The position numbers and the translations under genes were made by a program. A stretch of DNA of 64,000 nt from Spirodela intermedia (Eukaryota; Streptophyta; Magnoliopsida; Alismatales; Araceae), in contig LR746265.1 in assembly GCA_902729315.2 (NCBI GenBank), forward strand, positions 627,501 to 691,500. Direction: 5' to 3'. Shown one piece after another: positions 35,872 to 46,817 of the stretch. Position 1 is the stretch's first letter, and each line of letters starts with the position of its first letter. The notes beneath the pieces were generated by a model, which made no database searches, had not been told where the DNA came from, and worked only from the letters and a program-made list of their open reading frames with translations.

Positions 35872-36665
35872 ATAATTTACGCCGACTGATCTTAGGCATC
35901 ATCATACAATCTGCGCGGATCAGGGAGGTGCCTCAGATTTCCAGTCGCGGATCATCAAACAGAGAATAATCAGAGCGACTAGCAGTCTAGGTACTTGAAG
36001 ATTCCAATGGCAACCGGAAATATTTCCACAGGTGTTCTTCAAACTATCTTGCGGAAAATATTTTTAATTATCTGATAATTAAAAATATTCTCTGATAAAT
36101 TCTCTGAAATACCCACCTCAAAATTAGGAAGAACAAGAGCATCCCCGGTCAAACCTCTTTTTTCTTAGTTATCAGTCATACCAGGAAAAACGTAAAATTA
36201 TATATATACCCCTATTATTTGCTGCTCTTGTAAGAAAGAGTGGACAGGCCGGGGCCAGATCATAAAAGCCCAGGCCTCGACGTGCACATCCACGCGAGAG
36301 AGAAATAATCGGTTCTACGATGCCGGGCCAGGCCTGGTCGGTCACTCAGCCTTCATTATGAGGCCCGAAATTAAATATTCGGGCCGCGGGCTCCGGGCTA
36401 CGGGCCCAGAGATGGTTTATAATATTTTATCCCTTCGTTGAGATGTTTTCGACTCGGCCCAGCCCAGGCGGTGACCTAAGTCCGTCTCTTCACCCCTTGC
36501 TGTCCGCCTGCCAATACCAGTCTCCAAATCCTTCACGCCCGCCCTTCTCCACTGTCGCCGCAGCTCACTGGGGCTTCCCACCGGCGATCCAGGGGAGTCG
36601 AGGAGAAGCAGCAGCCCGGGGAGGGACGAGCTCGACGAGCGGCGGAAGTCCCAGATCCTGCCACA
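35872..36665. promoter_or_regulatory. PRP19 promoter region with site II-like elements
   Basis: Follows the 266-aa gene and precedes PRP19. The last 300 bp are rich in GGCCC motifs, including CGGGCCCAGA (36401-36410) and CTCGGCCCAGCCCAGG (36454-36469), which contain TGGGCC on the reverse strand. The region also contains the palindrome at 36057-36089. Confidence 0.5.
36057..36089. repeat. 33-bp near-perfect palindrome, AT-rich
   Basis: AATATTTTTAATTATC (36057-36072) and GATAATTAAAAATATT (36074-36089) are exact 16-bp reverse complements separated by one base. It could form a hairpin or cruciform. Confidence 0.93.
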
Positions 36666-36800
36666 ATGCTATGCGCAAGTGAGGGGCTACGCCTGTTTCG
36701 AGCTTTGTCGGGCTCTCGAATCTAGGGTTTCTGTCGTTGGTTCTTACTCCGGTTGCTTATGTCCTCGCTTTTTTTTGTTTTTGCCATTGTGCTATGCGCA
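36659..36800. repeat. 19-bp direct repeat flanking PRP19 intron 1
   Basis: TGCCA-CAA-TGCTATGCGCA (36659-36677) spans the start codon and most of exon 1. TGCCA-TTG-TGCTATGCGCA (36782-36800) lies at the 3' end of intron 1. The copies differ at three adjacent bases and are 123 bp apart, equal to the intron length (36679-36801). Confidence 0.9.
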
Positions 36801-39800
36801 GTCTCTGGGGAGGTGCCGGAGGAACCGGTAGTCTCCAAGAAATCCGGGCTTCTGTTCGAGAGGCGTCTGGTTGAGCGACACATTTTGGTAGGTTCTCTCA
36901 GCGTCCTTCCTCTCCTCGCTGTTTGAGTAATCTTCCTTGGCTTTCTGTGGTCACTCCTGGCTCCACTGTTTTTTCGGGACATCCCATGCAGTTGTCTCCC
37001 GTTTGCGCGTTTCTTCGTCTAAACTTTGTGGTTATCACATCTTCACGAGTCTGGTCTCAACTGGTTATCAGGATTCCGGAAAATGTCCAGTTACTGGAGA
37101 GGCACTCGCAATGGATGACATTGTACCTGTGAAGACAAATAAGGTTATTCAAATAGTATCTCTTTCTCCTTTTCCTTTGCTGACTGGGCTTGTGTTTTTG
37201 GATAAGAGAAGGCCTGCTTAGATTTTAATCTGAACGAGAAAAATCTGTCTTAATCATTGTGCATGTTTTTTTTCAAAGTTATTGCCTAATCATTGGTTTC
37301 AGAATTATTATTATCATTATTTTCTATCTGAGCTCAACATCCTATTCCTCTCCGTTCCTTTTGTTTTTTTGTCTGACAGGCAGTGAAGCCTAGGCCCTTG
37401 CAGGCTGCTAGCATCCCTGGTTTGCTTGGGATTTTCCAAAATGTGAGTAGTTTTTCTTACCGCTTACCTCTCTTTATGCCTCTCTGTTCTTTATGTCCTG
37501 TTAAGCTCATTAAAAGTAGTATATTACGCGGTGTAATTTACCTAAAACCTATATTTTGGAAGTAAAATTGTTCTGACATCTACGATAAAACATCAGAGGT
37601 AGATATTTATTTAAACATTCTATTAAAGTAAGCTTTCCCAGTCGCATGTTGCCTTTATAAATTTTTGGAGCACACGTCTGACAGGAATGGGATGCGTTGA
37701 TGCTATCCAATTTTGCATTGGAGCAACAATTGCACACCGCTAGGCAGGAGCTGAGTCATGCTTTATACCAGGTTATTCCTATTTTCTGTTTTTAACGTAA
37801 AATAGAATTCGAAACATTGTTGCCATGCTGTATTTGTGAGGATTCCCTCGTAGATACGGACCCAATGGCAAACAGGCATCATATGTTATGCTGTATTTCT
37901 TTGCTAGCCATATTTTATTCGTATGCCTCTTAAACTTGCAATAAGTTTGTATATACATGGATGTGCGTGATGGTACATTATTGTATGTTATATCATGTTC
38001 AAAACATTCGAAACAGGATTTTTGCTTCGTTCAGGACACTACAACATTTAGAGTGATGTATTTGCATTCGTTGATGAAGAGACAGTTCAAATGGAGAAAG
38101 GAAAGGCCTAGTTTGATTGATAAGTATGGTTCCAAGGGGATTATCTGGTTCAATATTACATATGGCCCCTCTTTTCCCTTCCATTATGCCTTCCCTCCCA
38201 GATAAGTTGGTTAGAGTTTCTGGAATTATTTTATTTGTCTTGAATCATGATTCGAATCATGTTAGGCATGCCAAAATTCTATCCTCGAAGATCAACGTCG
38301 GACTCCTTTCCTCTGCTGCTTGATCCCGATTTGCGTCATGTTAGGAGGGCCTACCTTCTATCCCGAAAATAGACTTCTGAACCATTTTATCTACTGCTTA
38401 ATCTCCCTAGCGAAAACTCTAGACCTGCTGCAATTTGGTATTATTAGGCCTTGTTGTTGAAGTTCAAATTTGTTGGGCCTGAAATTCACCTGAATATGTT
38501 GGTTAGCTCAAGACAGCGATCATGCATTCTCACTTGCTGTGGTCTCTATGGAGCGCAAAGTTGATCCTTTAAATTTCATATCCTTTAAATTTCAACGACT
38601 TTTAACGTCACTGGTTAAATATAATGAGATATAGTTTCAGCCGTGATAATCAGAGATGCAATGATTCATAAATGGCATGTTCCTAAGGCACAGAATTGTG
38701 AAAGTTAATGAAATGATATGGCTCCATGGGCATGGCACATCTGCGGAATTGTCTGATTCTGTATCAAAATCTGGGATCTTTTAATAAGTAACAAGTCAAG
38801 AAGAAAATATATTAAGGTTGTGATTCGTACTCAGAAGTACTCCCTAAATCTGATACTTGCTGAAGTTGCCATTATCTCTGAGAAGCATGCGAAGTTATAA
38901 TCTTTACAACAACAAAAAAACTCTAAAAATATAGAGAAACGGTGTTACAACAAGTTTCTCTCTTTTTAGCCTGACTATGACAACCTGTTAAAGCGGTTAT
39001 AACACGCAGTTACAGTGGTGTTGATGGCCAGTTAAGAGGGTGTAGTCTGTGACACACCCAGTTAAAGCGGTATTAACAGTTTATGGTCTTGACTGTATCA
39101 CAACATACAAAGGTAGCGTTGAAAGCTTGATGAGGTGGCTGTGTTACCCCGTTTAAGCTTCTTTCTCATGCCATTGATGTGATTTCAGCTCGACATCAAT
39201 ATAATACTAACAATCAGCTATGTGCATTGTTTAGTGAATTATCGAGAGGATTTCAGGAGCGTCCCGACGTCTTTTGAGCCTAAAGACAGTCTAACGGGTG
39301 ATGTCAAGTCATTGTGGATATGAACAGAACTCTATCTTGAATTGTGCGATGCTAATTCCTTGGGCCAATTTAACCCCGTGAAAGCTACGAATACTATGTA
39401 GCATTGGAACATCTTATACTATGGTGTTTTGTTGTTGGAAACGTTGTATCTAGATATTTTATTTTTACACTGTTGACTTATTGTTATACTTGACTCTGGT
39501 CTCAGTGAACCGTTGAAACCAGTTCGGTTTGTGGGAAACCTATCTATTAACTTTGAACTTTGTTTTCTTCAACGTGTTGCCAAGGCGACATGGTGGTGTA
39601 GATGACCAAGGCGTTGAGATCCTCACCTAGGCAAACAGCCCCATAAGGTGCTTAATTAGACCAGGCATTGGGCACATCCATTCGGTGCCTGAGTCGAGGC
39701 TGTGGCCGAGGATAATGGTTTCTGGAAACCTTAATATTACCGTATTGACAGATGCACATGACTCACCATCACATGGATTTTTCGTGTCTGAATGCATATT

Positions 39801-42800
39801 AGTTGTCTCTTGCTTGACGTCCCATAAGATGACAAGTCTGGCCAAACGCCGACGAGAACTGTGAAGACACCGTCACAATTCCGCCCAACTATATGGGGAA
39901 CCTAATGAGGTTTCCACATACATATTTTTGCTGCAAAATCCTTCCTTAGTTCTTCCGTAGTGGCTTCAGCACGCAGGGCAACTGTTTTGGTAGTGCTTGC
40001 ACATGGGTTATTCAAGCCTGCAGCCCACCAGTTGTCTTTAGGCGCGGCTGCTGCATCTGGAGCAGCATTATCATTGGCTATTGGTGCTGTCCTGGATGCT
40101 TTGAGCTTCTGAAAATCGCCATTGGCAAATCTTTGTTGGTGTGACTTTGTGGGTGATATGGGGGCTGGTTCATTAGATCTCTGAAACTATTATATTTCGC
40201 ACGCTCATTATTTTTGGGTGTGAGTTTTTTTCTTTTGTATTCTTTGTTTCACAGTTTTCTCCTTTTATATTCTCTGTTTCAGTTTTTTTGGCTTCGGTGG
40301 TATTGGTGTACCGTTGCTTTCATTACCTTCAAATCTATGATTTGAACTTCTGTCGACGTATTTTAGTGTTTCGTTTGAAATTCGATCACTGATACATTGA
40401 ATATTATTCAGCACGATGCTGCATGCCGTGTGATTGCACGACTTAAAAAGGAGAGGGATGAAGCAAGGACCTTGCTATCCGAGGCGGAGAGAAAGATCCC
40501 CTTACTCTCAGCATCTGAACCAAGTGCAGCTGTCACCAATGGAAAAAGATGTATACTTGAAAACCGTTTTGTAAAAGGTTTCATTAATCCAGATGCTAGG
40601 AATAACACTATATCTTACATTTCATCTCCATTTTTGCTTGCCTTGTAGCTGTGGAAGATTATGATGTGGGCCCTGATGGGAAGAGAATTCGCCCTGGTAT
40701 CACAAACGACATCATTGAGGAGCTTTCAAGCTGCAATACGTTGCTTTCGGCACAACGTAAAAAACGCCAGGTAACGTTTTTTCATATAATGATATTTATG
40801 AATTGAACCAGTAATGTATGGCATATCCTGTGTGCATCTGTTCCTTCATGCGTGTTATAATACAGTTTTTCTCAGAAAAATGCTTCAAGATGCTTGGTTT
40901 CCACAATTTTGGTATTAATTGTTGTTTGATGTGCTTATCTGCTTGTGTTTATTGCACTCGTCATTTCTGTTTGATACGCGATAACAAACTGGTAGTGCCA
41001 TTCTGATGCTTTTATCTATTTCGTTATTAATCAATCTACATGATTTCGATATCTTCTTTCTGAATATTATTCATCTCCACTATTATTTCCTTGAAGTTTT
41101 CTATTTGAAGACAACAAAGATATAGACGTACCTTTAAGAACAGAGGGTTATTTTGATTGGTACGGTCCTTATTCGTTGCATTTTATATTAACCTTTGAAA
41201 TTGTCAATTTCTAGGTTCCACCCACGCTCACACCTCTTGAAACTCTAGAGAGCTTTACACAACTTTCAAGTCATCCGCTTCACAAGACAAGCAAACCCGG
41301 CATACTGTCTGCTGATATACATCCTTCAAAGGTACATCCATGATTTGCACGATACTTTAAATAGGTAATACATTTGGTAATATATTATGGGTTAATTTTT
41401 TCCATCCTTTGCTGGCGTTTACCATGGAGATGCCGGCACATGCTGCCATTGACAGTAACTTTAAAATGTTTTGCCTCTTTGCAATCATTCCTAATAAACG
41501 AATTGAGTTTTTATAGTCACAGAAGTAGAGGCCAATATGTCATCAGTTGGACGAATGGCTGAACTACATTGGTCATTGTGGCATTTGTATGCATTAAAAA
41601 TATTGTGGATTTCTGCTGTGTATACTTATTTAGAAGTCATGGATATTATCATAATTCGTGTGCCCGAATTGGGTGAACAGTTATGCACTTGCATTACACA
41701 TGCCAGAAGAATGCTTCTTTCCTTGGTTATTCGCTAGTGCAGAGACTTAAAATCTCTTGATGACTGTCAGGATATTATTGCAACTGGTGGAGTTGATGCT
41801 ACCGCTGTACTCTTTGATCGGGGATCAGGCGAGATATTATGCACTCTGACTGGTCACTCAAAGAGGGTCAGTTGCCCCACCTTTTTATCTAAAGCTTCCT
41901 ATATGTTGACTTTCTTCTCTCCTTGGATGGGTTTTGCTTTCATATTTCTGTGATTGGAACGTCATTTGGTTGGGACCTTCTTCCTGTTACAGGTGACCAG
42001 TGTCAAATTTGTGCCACAAGATGAGCTGTTTGTGACTGGCTCAGCTGATAAGGTGAATAATCCTTTGGTGGAAGCTTTATATCCTTTATCTGCACCATCA
42101 GTTTTAGCCCCCTTCGTAATGGCCATCAGCTTACCATATCGGCTGACGTGGGCGTCAATTGATATTATTCCAATGCCACTGGGCGACAACTAACCGTCTT
42201 TAGTCTGGTCAGAGCTTTAAACTAGAATTACTTACTGTGCTTAGTCTCCAGCTTTAAAGGTCCTGGACTTGGAGGATTTATTTTATCTGTCTCACCAATC
42301 TTTTTCTGCATGAATTATTCTGATAATGTTCCTTCTTGTAGACCATCCGTTTATGGCAAGGTGCAGATGACGGGAACTATAACTGTTTGCATGTACTGAA
42401 GGATCATACTGCTGAGGTCGGCCCGGTTTATCTCTGCCATCTATATCAATTTGGTGCTATGTTTTATCTATCACCATTATTTTTATGCACAGCCATGTTT
42501 TCTCGCAGAATCTCGTGCTTACTGTCACATGTAGGGTTAGTTGTTCTTCTTTGCTGAAAATTTTTAGTTTTAGATATGGATGGGACAACTACTTCTCGTT
42601 CACCATGTCAGCAGATTTTATGATTCATGATGAGAGGAATTCTCCTGCAAATTAATATCAGCTTTGCCACCGACAAAATATATTCTTTAGCGCGGTGGAA
42701 AATCCTATGGAAAATATTTAATACTTGATCGGCATGCATTTATGGAAGAAATAATGTGAGCTTGAAAATGCTGAGTAGCTGTACACTTCCAAAGAACTAG

Positions 42801-43574
42801 TGAAGAAACATAGAAGTATGAACTAGGAGGACATCAAGGCGGAATCATATAGTGGAAAATCCTATGGAAAATATTTAATATCTGACAATTTGGTATGCAT
42901 TTAGGCAAGAAATAATGCATGAGCTTGAGTAGCTGTACACTTCTAAAGCGGAATCACCACCCTACGCTGGAAGATATTGGCCGAGGGATGTAAACAGACA
43001 CAATTGTGTCAATTTTCTATTTATTTCCCTCCCGGTTCTATTAATTTTTTCAGACCCTTTAAAAATTTCCCTTGTTAAGAGGATTTTTCTCTACTACTTT
43101 AGCTGATCTTATATAATATACCGTGCTGGGGTCTTCCATATCAGCGCAAAGTCTCTCTCTGCAGTCTCACTTCTGTGCCACTGTTCTGAGAATTCTCTGG
43201 GATCTCTCTCAGGTCCAGGCGGTCACGGTCCACGCTACCCACAAGTACTTCGTCTCTGCTTCCCTCGACAACACGTGGTGTTTCTACGATCTTGCATCTG
43301 GACTCTGCCATGCCCAGGTGGATCTCTTACCCTTCCCTTCCTTTTTTTATAATTTTTTATTATTAAAATATGTTATTTCTTTTGCAATCTTTTTCTTTTA
43401 TTGGGGAATAATCTGTGTGAGCCACCACCGCACAGGTTGGCGATCCCTCCGCCAATGAGGGGTTTACCTCGGCGTCGTTCCATCCTGATGGCCTCATCTT
43501 GGGCACTGGAACGTCGGAAGCTGCGGTCAAGATCTGGGATGTGAAGAGCCAGGTAGAGGGGTGCCCCTCTGAAT

Positions 43575-43623
<49 letters not shown>

Positions 43624-43814
43624 GTTGTTCTTCTTCACCGTGTTGCTAAAAGAAAAGCACGCATTTTTTTTTCCCTTGATGCAGTCGAATGTGGCTACGT
43701 TTGATGGTCATCTTGGGCCAGTGACTGCCGTTTCTTTCTCCGAGAACGGCTACTTCCTCGCGGTATGCATTCATCCTTCTTGGCCTGAATGAAGAAGATG
43801 ACGATTCTGTCTGA

Positions 43815-43896
<82 letters not shown>

Positions 43897-44622
43897 ACGG
43901 CAGCTTCTGACGGGGCGAAGCTGTGGGATCTTCGGAAGCTGAGAAATTTCAGATCTTTTGCCCCATACGACTCGGACACGCCGACGAACGCGGGTAGAAC
44001 TCGGATTCGCTTGGGGAGCTCCCTATTTCCTTGTATTATCTCCGTGATTCTCATCCTTGGGTCCTCGGCTTTTCTCCAGTGGAATTTGATTTCAGTGGAA
44101 GTTACCTCGCGCTCGCCGGATCGGACATTAGGTTCGTGTCCATTTCTTTTCTTTTGCTAGTTTTGGAATAATTTCCGGGTTTCTGGTTCCCAAGCTGATC
44201 CCAGCTGCTTTCTTTGATTCTTCTTCTTTTTGCTATTTTTGGTATCATCTTGCAGGGTTTACCAGGTGGCAAATGTGAAGGTCGAGTGGAACTCCATCAA
44301 GACGCTTCCCGATTTGTCTGGCTCAGGTTCTTCACCCCCCTTCTCTCTCTCTCTCGCTCTCTCTCTCGTGCTTGCTTGACCCACACGCCATACGTAAATT
44401 TCCCTTCCTGGGTACCTCCGCCGGCAAGCTCGCCGGAGCGCCGCCGCCCTATATCTAGCCTCACTTGTTTATTTTTCACATCTGGGTTTCGATCTGTTCT
44501 CAGGTAAGATAACCTGCGTGAAGTTCGGGCCAGACTCCAAGTACCTGGCCGTGGGGTCGATGGAGGACCGCCACCTCCGGATCTTCGGCCCCGCCGGGAA
44601 GGACGACTCCGAAGAAGCCTGA
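36666..44622 (+). CDS. PRP19: PRP19, U-box/WD40 splicing factor (MAC3/PUB59-60 type)
   Basis: E3 ubiquitin ligase and scaffold of the NineTeen/MOS4-associated complex, needed for spliceosome activation. Eighteen coding exons fit perfectly in phase: 36666-36678, 36802-36887, 37072-37143, 37380-37442, 37685-37771, 40412-40550, 40649-40770, 41215-41331, 41771-41866, 41993-42052, 42342-42416, 43213-43317, 43436-43552, 43685-43762, 43897-43993, 44080-44131, 44256-44326, 44504-44622; 522 aa. The start reads [20 protein letters not shown] (U-box, residues 1-70, with [12 protein letters not shown]). The coiled-coil tetramer region follows ([38 protein letters not shown]). A linker ([11 protein letters not shown]) precedes a seven-bladed WD40 domain (residues about 210-515), seen in [29 protein letters not shown] and [13 protein letters not shown]. 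Exon 1 is only 13 nt. Intron 5 is 2.6 kb and contains an exon-like fragment. Confidence 0.98.
39961..40112 (+). pseudogene. Exon-like fragment stranded in PRP19 intron 5
   Basis: Preceded by a good 3' splice site (TTCTTCCGTAG), this stretch has 49 open codons ending in TGA. It reads [20 protein letters not shown], then [20 protein letters not shown], then GAVLDALSF. Base composition jumps to coding-like values relative to the surrounding AT-rich intron. It looks like the terminal exon of a gene for a small-residue-rich membrane protein. I do not recognise the family and no matching upstream exons are evident. It is in the PRP19 sense orientation but is not part of any known PRP19. Probably a captured or duplicated gene fragment. 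Confidence 0.5.
42695..42955. repeat. Duplicated ~100-bp segment in PRP19 intron 11
   Basis: Two diverged direct copies, about 42695-42795 and 42852-42955. Shared pieces include GTGGAAAATCCTATGGAAAA, then ATATTTAATA, GCATTTA.G.AAGAAATAATG, GAGCTTGA and GAGTAGCTGTACACTTC. The copies start 157 bp apart and differ by small indels. Confidence 0.85.
43581..43621. repeat. (CT)n microsatellite in PRP19 intron 13
   Basis: About 41 bp of pure CT dinucleotides beginning 28 bp after the intron 13 donor. Confidence 0.93.
43820..43894. repeat. Long (CT)n tract forming PRP19 intron 14 pyrimidine tract
   Basis: About 75 bp of uninterrupted CT running directly into the AG (43895-43896) of intron 14. It makes up more than half of this 134-bp intron, so the microsatellite itself is the polypyrimidine tract. 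Confidence 0.95.
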
Positions 44623-45727
44623 TCAGAAGGTAAAACCCCCGCCGGCGCCACCAATGGAGACTCTTTTTCTCGCCGGCGGCAAGAATGCGCAGCTGGAAGG
44701 AGCCCTTCTCCGCCGGAGAAGGGTTTCAATCTGGTCCTTGAGCATCATCCTCCGGATGATTGCAGGAAGTGGGAGGACGAGGTTCTTCTTCTTCCTCACA
44801 TCATCTTTCTGTCGACGTCAGAACAGGAAAAAAAAAAGCTCACATTTTTTTGGAGGCTGTAAGATTTCTCTATTGTCGGCGTTCAACCAGACCCTCTCTC
44901 CTCAACCGGGCTTTCATCCTCCTCTCGACCCATCTCCTGGTACATTGTTTTCTAGGTGGAAATTAAAATATAGGGAAAAAAGTCAACGCTAGACTGCTCA
45001 TTTCCAATCGTCTGATTTCTGATTCCTCTGGATATCATGATCCAAGGCCTTGATAAAAACACATTTAGGTGACCGTTCGTTGACTAATGAACGGTCACAT
45101 TTCTAACATCTTTAAAGATCATCACATCATGAGAGGTTTCAGATCTGCTTTTCTTTTCTTCTGAATTTCCTTTTGAATATATTTTTTTCTCATGATAAAA
45201 TGGTATTTATCTCAGCAGTAAAAAAAATAAAATTACAGACGGGTATGAATTGAATATTACACACGGTTTTCCAAGTAGAAAACACGTCAAAAGTCAACCA
45301 ATTAAATCGGTCAACCTCTCCTTCTGCCCACAAAAAGATGACGAGTCTGACAAATGAACCAGAATATGACCGCGATTGAGGGATTTGATGAATATGATGG
45401 AGAAAATGAAGGGCTGCTAGTCTCTGCTTTTATTTGGGCCAAGAAAATGGACTGGGCCTTGGTCGAATCGTTCGAAACGTGTTCTCTCTCTAAACCCGGG
45501 CATTCTTGACGGTGGGCTTTTCTTGTACTAATGAGGGGAGTGGGGAGGGTCTAGTGCTCTTGGAACAAGTATGAAGCCTGACGTTCTTCACCGTGGGGTT
45601 GAGCTGTCCGGCGGCGGGTGCAGCTCCTCTCTCTGTTAAAGGCCGCACGTTTGGTGCTCTCTCCCTCTCCCTGGACAGCTGATTCTGGTGTCCAATCATG
45701 TCGTCGTTATCTGAAGATAACCCAAAT
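44623..45727. other. Convergent 3' region downstream of PRP19
   Basis: Non-coding sequence between the PRP19 stop codon and the 3' end of the next minus-strand gene. It holds an inverted repeat at 45069-45098 and AT-rich stretches, but no supported gene. Confidence 0.45.
45069..45098. repeat. Perfect 10-bp inverted repeat with 10-nt loop
   Basis: GTGACCGTTC (45069-45078) and GAACGGTCAC (45089-45098) are exact reverse complements. The loop GTTGACTAAT contains a W-box core TTGAC. Position is about 450 bp downstream of PRP19. Confidence 0.9.
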
Positions 45728-46817
45728 TCAGAGCAATGAGAAGCGAATTTTGGAGAGTTTGGAGTGTTCATCTGGTTATATAGAAAAATAAATAAACATA
45801 AAGAGATATGGGTAGAGAGAGAGAGAGAGGAGAGCTCAACCAATTACCTGGACTGGATAGAACAGCCCGAGGTCTTGGAACTGAGCTGCTAGCTCTGATG
45901 CTCGGCTTTTCTTCGGCATCTTTCTTCTTCCTCCCTGATATTTTAAAACTGCAGTATTCAGATATGAAGCAGAACTAACATCACAGAGCCAACAACTATT
46001 ACATCAATTTACTAAATTTTAACCTTTCGATCCACTGGGGATGGAAGGTGTTGTTGAGGACGAGTTGGGCTGGCAAGGCTTTGAATTTGAAATCTTTGGA
46101 CGAGGCAACAGGGAACCATTTCTTTGGTCACACCCTGGAACTAAATAACATCAACAGAGAACACAGGTTACATTATTGCCCATTAATTATGACTCTTTAT
46201 GCATACTTCACGACTAAAAATCTGAGATTACTACGGAATCTGTAAACTAAATAGAATTAATGAAGGCATCATCTCCAAGCATGCTTAATAAAAAAATTAT
46301 ATAGGTTCAGTGGGGAATCATTTTATTTGGCTATTATCCGTACATAAATAAATTTTAAAAAGAACACAGGTTTATTACAGAATGTAAGTGTGGGTTCTTC
46401 ATGCATGTTTCACGAAAAAGTATGTCTTTTTGTTTTTCTGCGAGTACCGACCTATAAATAAATAACATTAAAATGAAGAATGCATATTTGACAATAAGAA
46501 ATATACATACAAGACATGAAAATAAGGAAGATTGTGAACAATTGGAAATAAGAACTTTTGTTGATTGGTTTAATTGATCGGTTAATCAAAATCAAGCAGA
46601 AATTGCTCGAAAATCACAGGGAGACCATGATCACTGAACCATGATAAAATAAGTAGATGAAGCGCTGAAGTTTTAAATGACTATACCAACCGGGTTTAGC
46701 AGGAGGTGCATTCGAGGGACGATGACCTTCTTGGGAAAGAGAATTGAGAACTTTAAGCATCGAATCAATTGCCTCTTTTTGCAGCGAGTTCTTGTCTGGC
46801 TGTTCTCTGACCTTTAC
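45728..46817 (-). CDS. Small basic protein of unknown family, 5' end unresolved
   Basis: Four minus-strand exons join in phase: 46817-46691, 46140-46024, 45934-45848 and 45771-45728 (TGA). The first encodes VKVREQPDKNSLQKEAIDSM then LKVLNSLSQEGHRPSNAPPA. The second encodes NGSLLPRPKISNSKPCQPNS. The third holds a basic cluster GRKKKDAEEKPSIRASSSVP that could be a nuclear localisation signal. The last ends DEHSKLSKIRFSLL. No family is recognised. An upstream exon ending at a GTGAGT donor (47657) is in phase (GASEVNGAGKER) but has no ATG in that frame, so translation may begin at the Met in exon 46817-46691 or in an unseen exon. The consistent splice phases are the main support. Confidence 0.45.
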
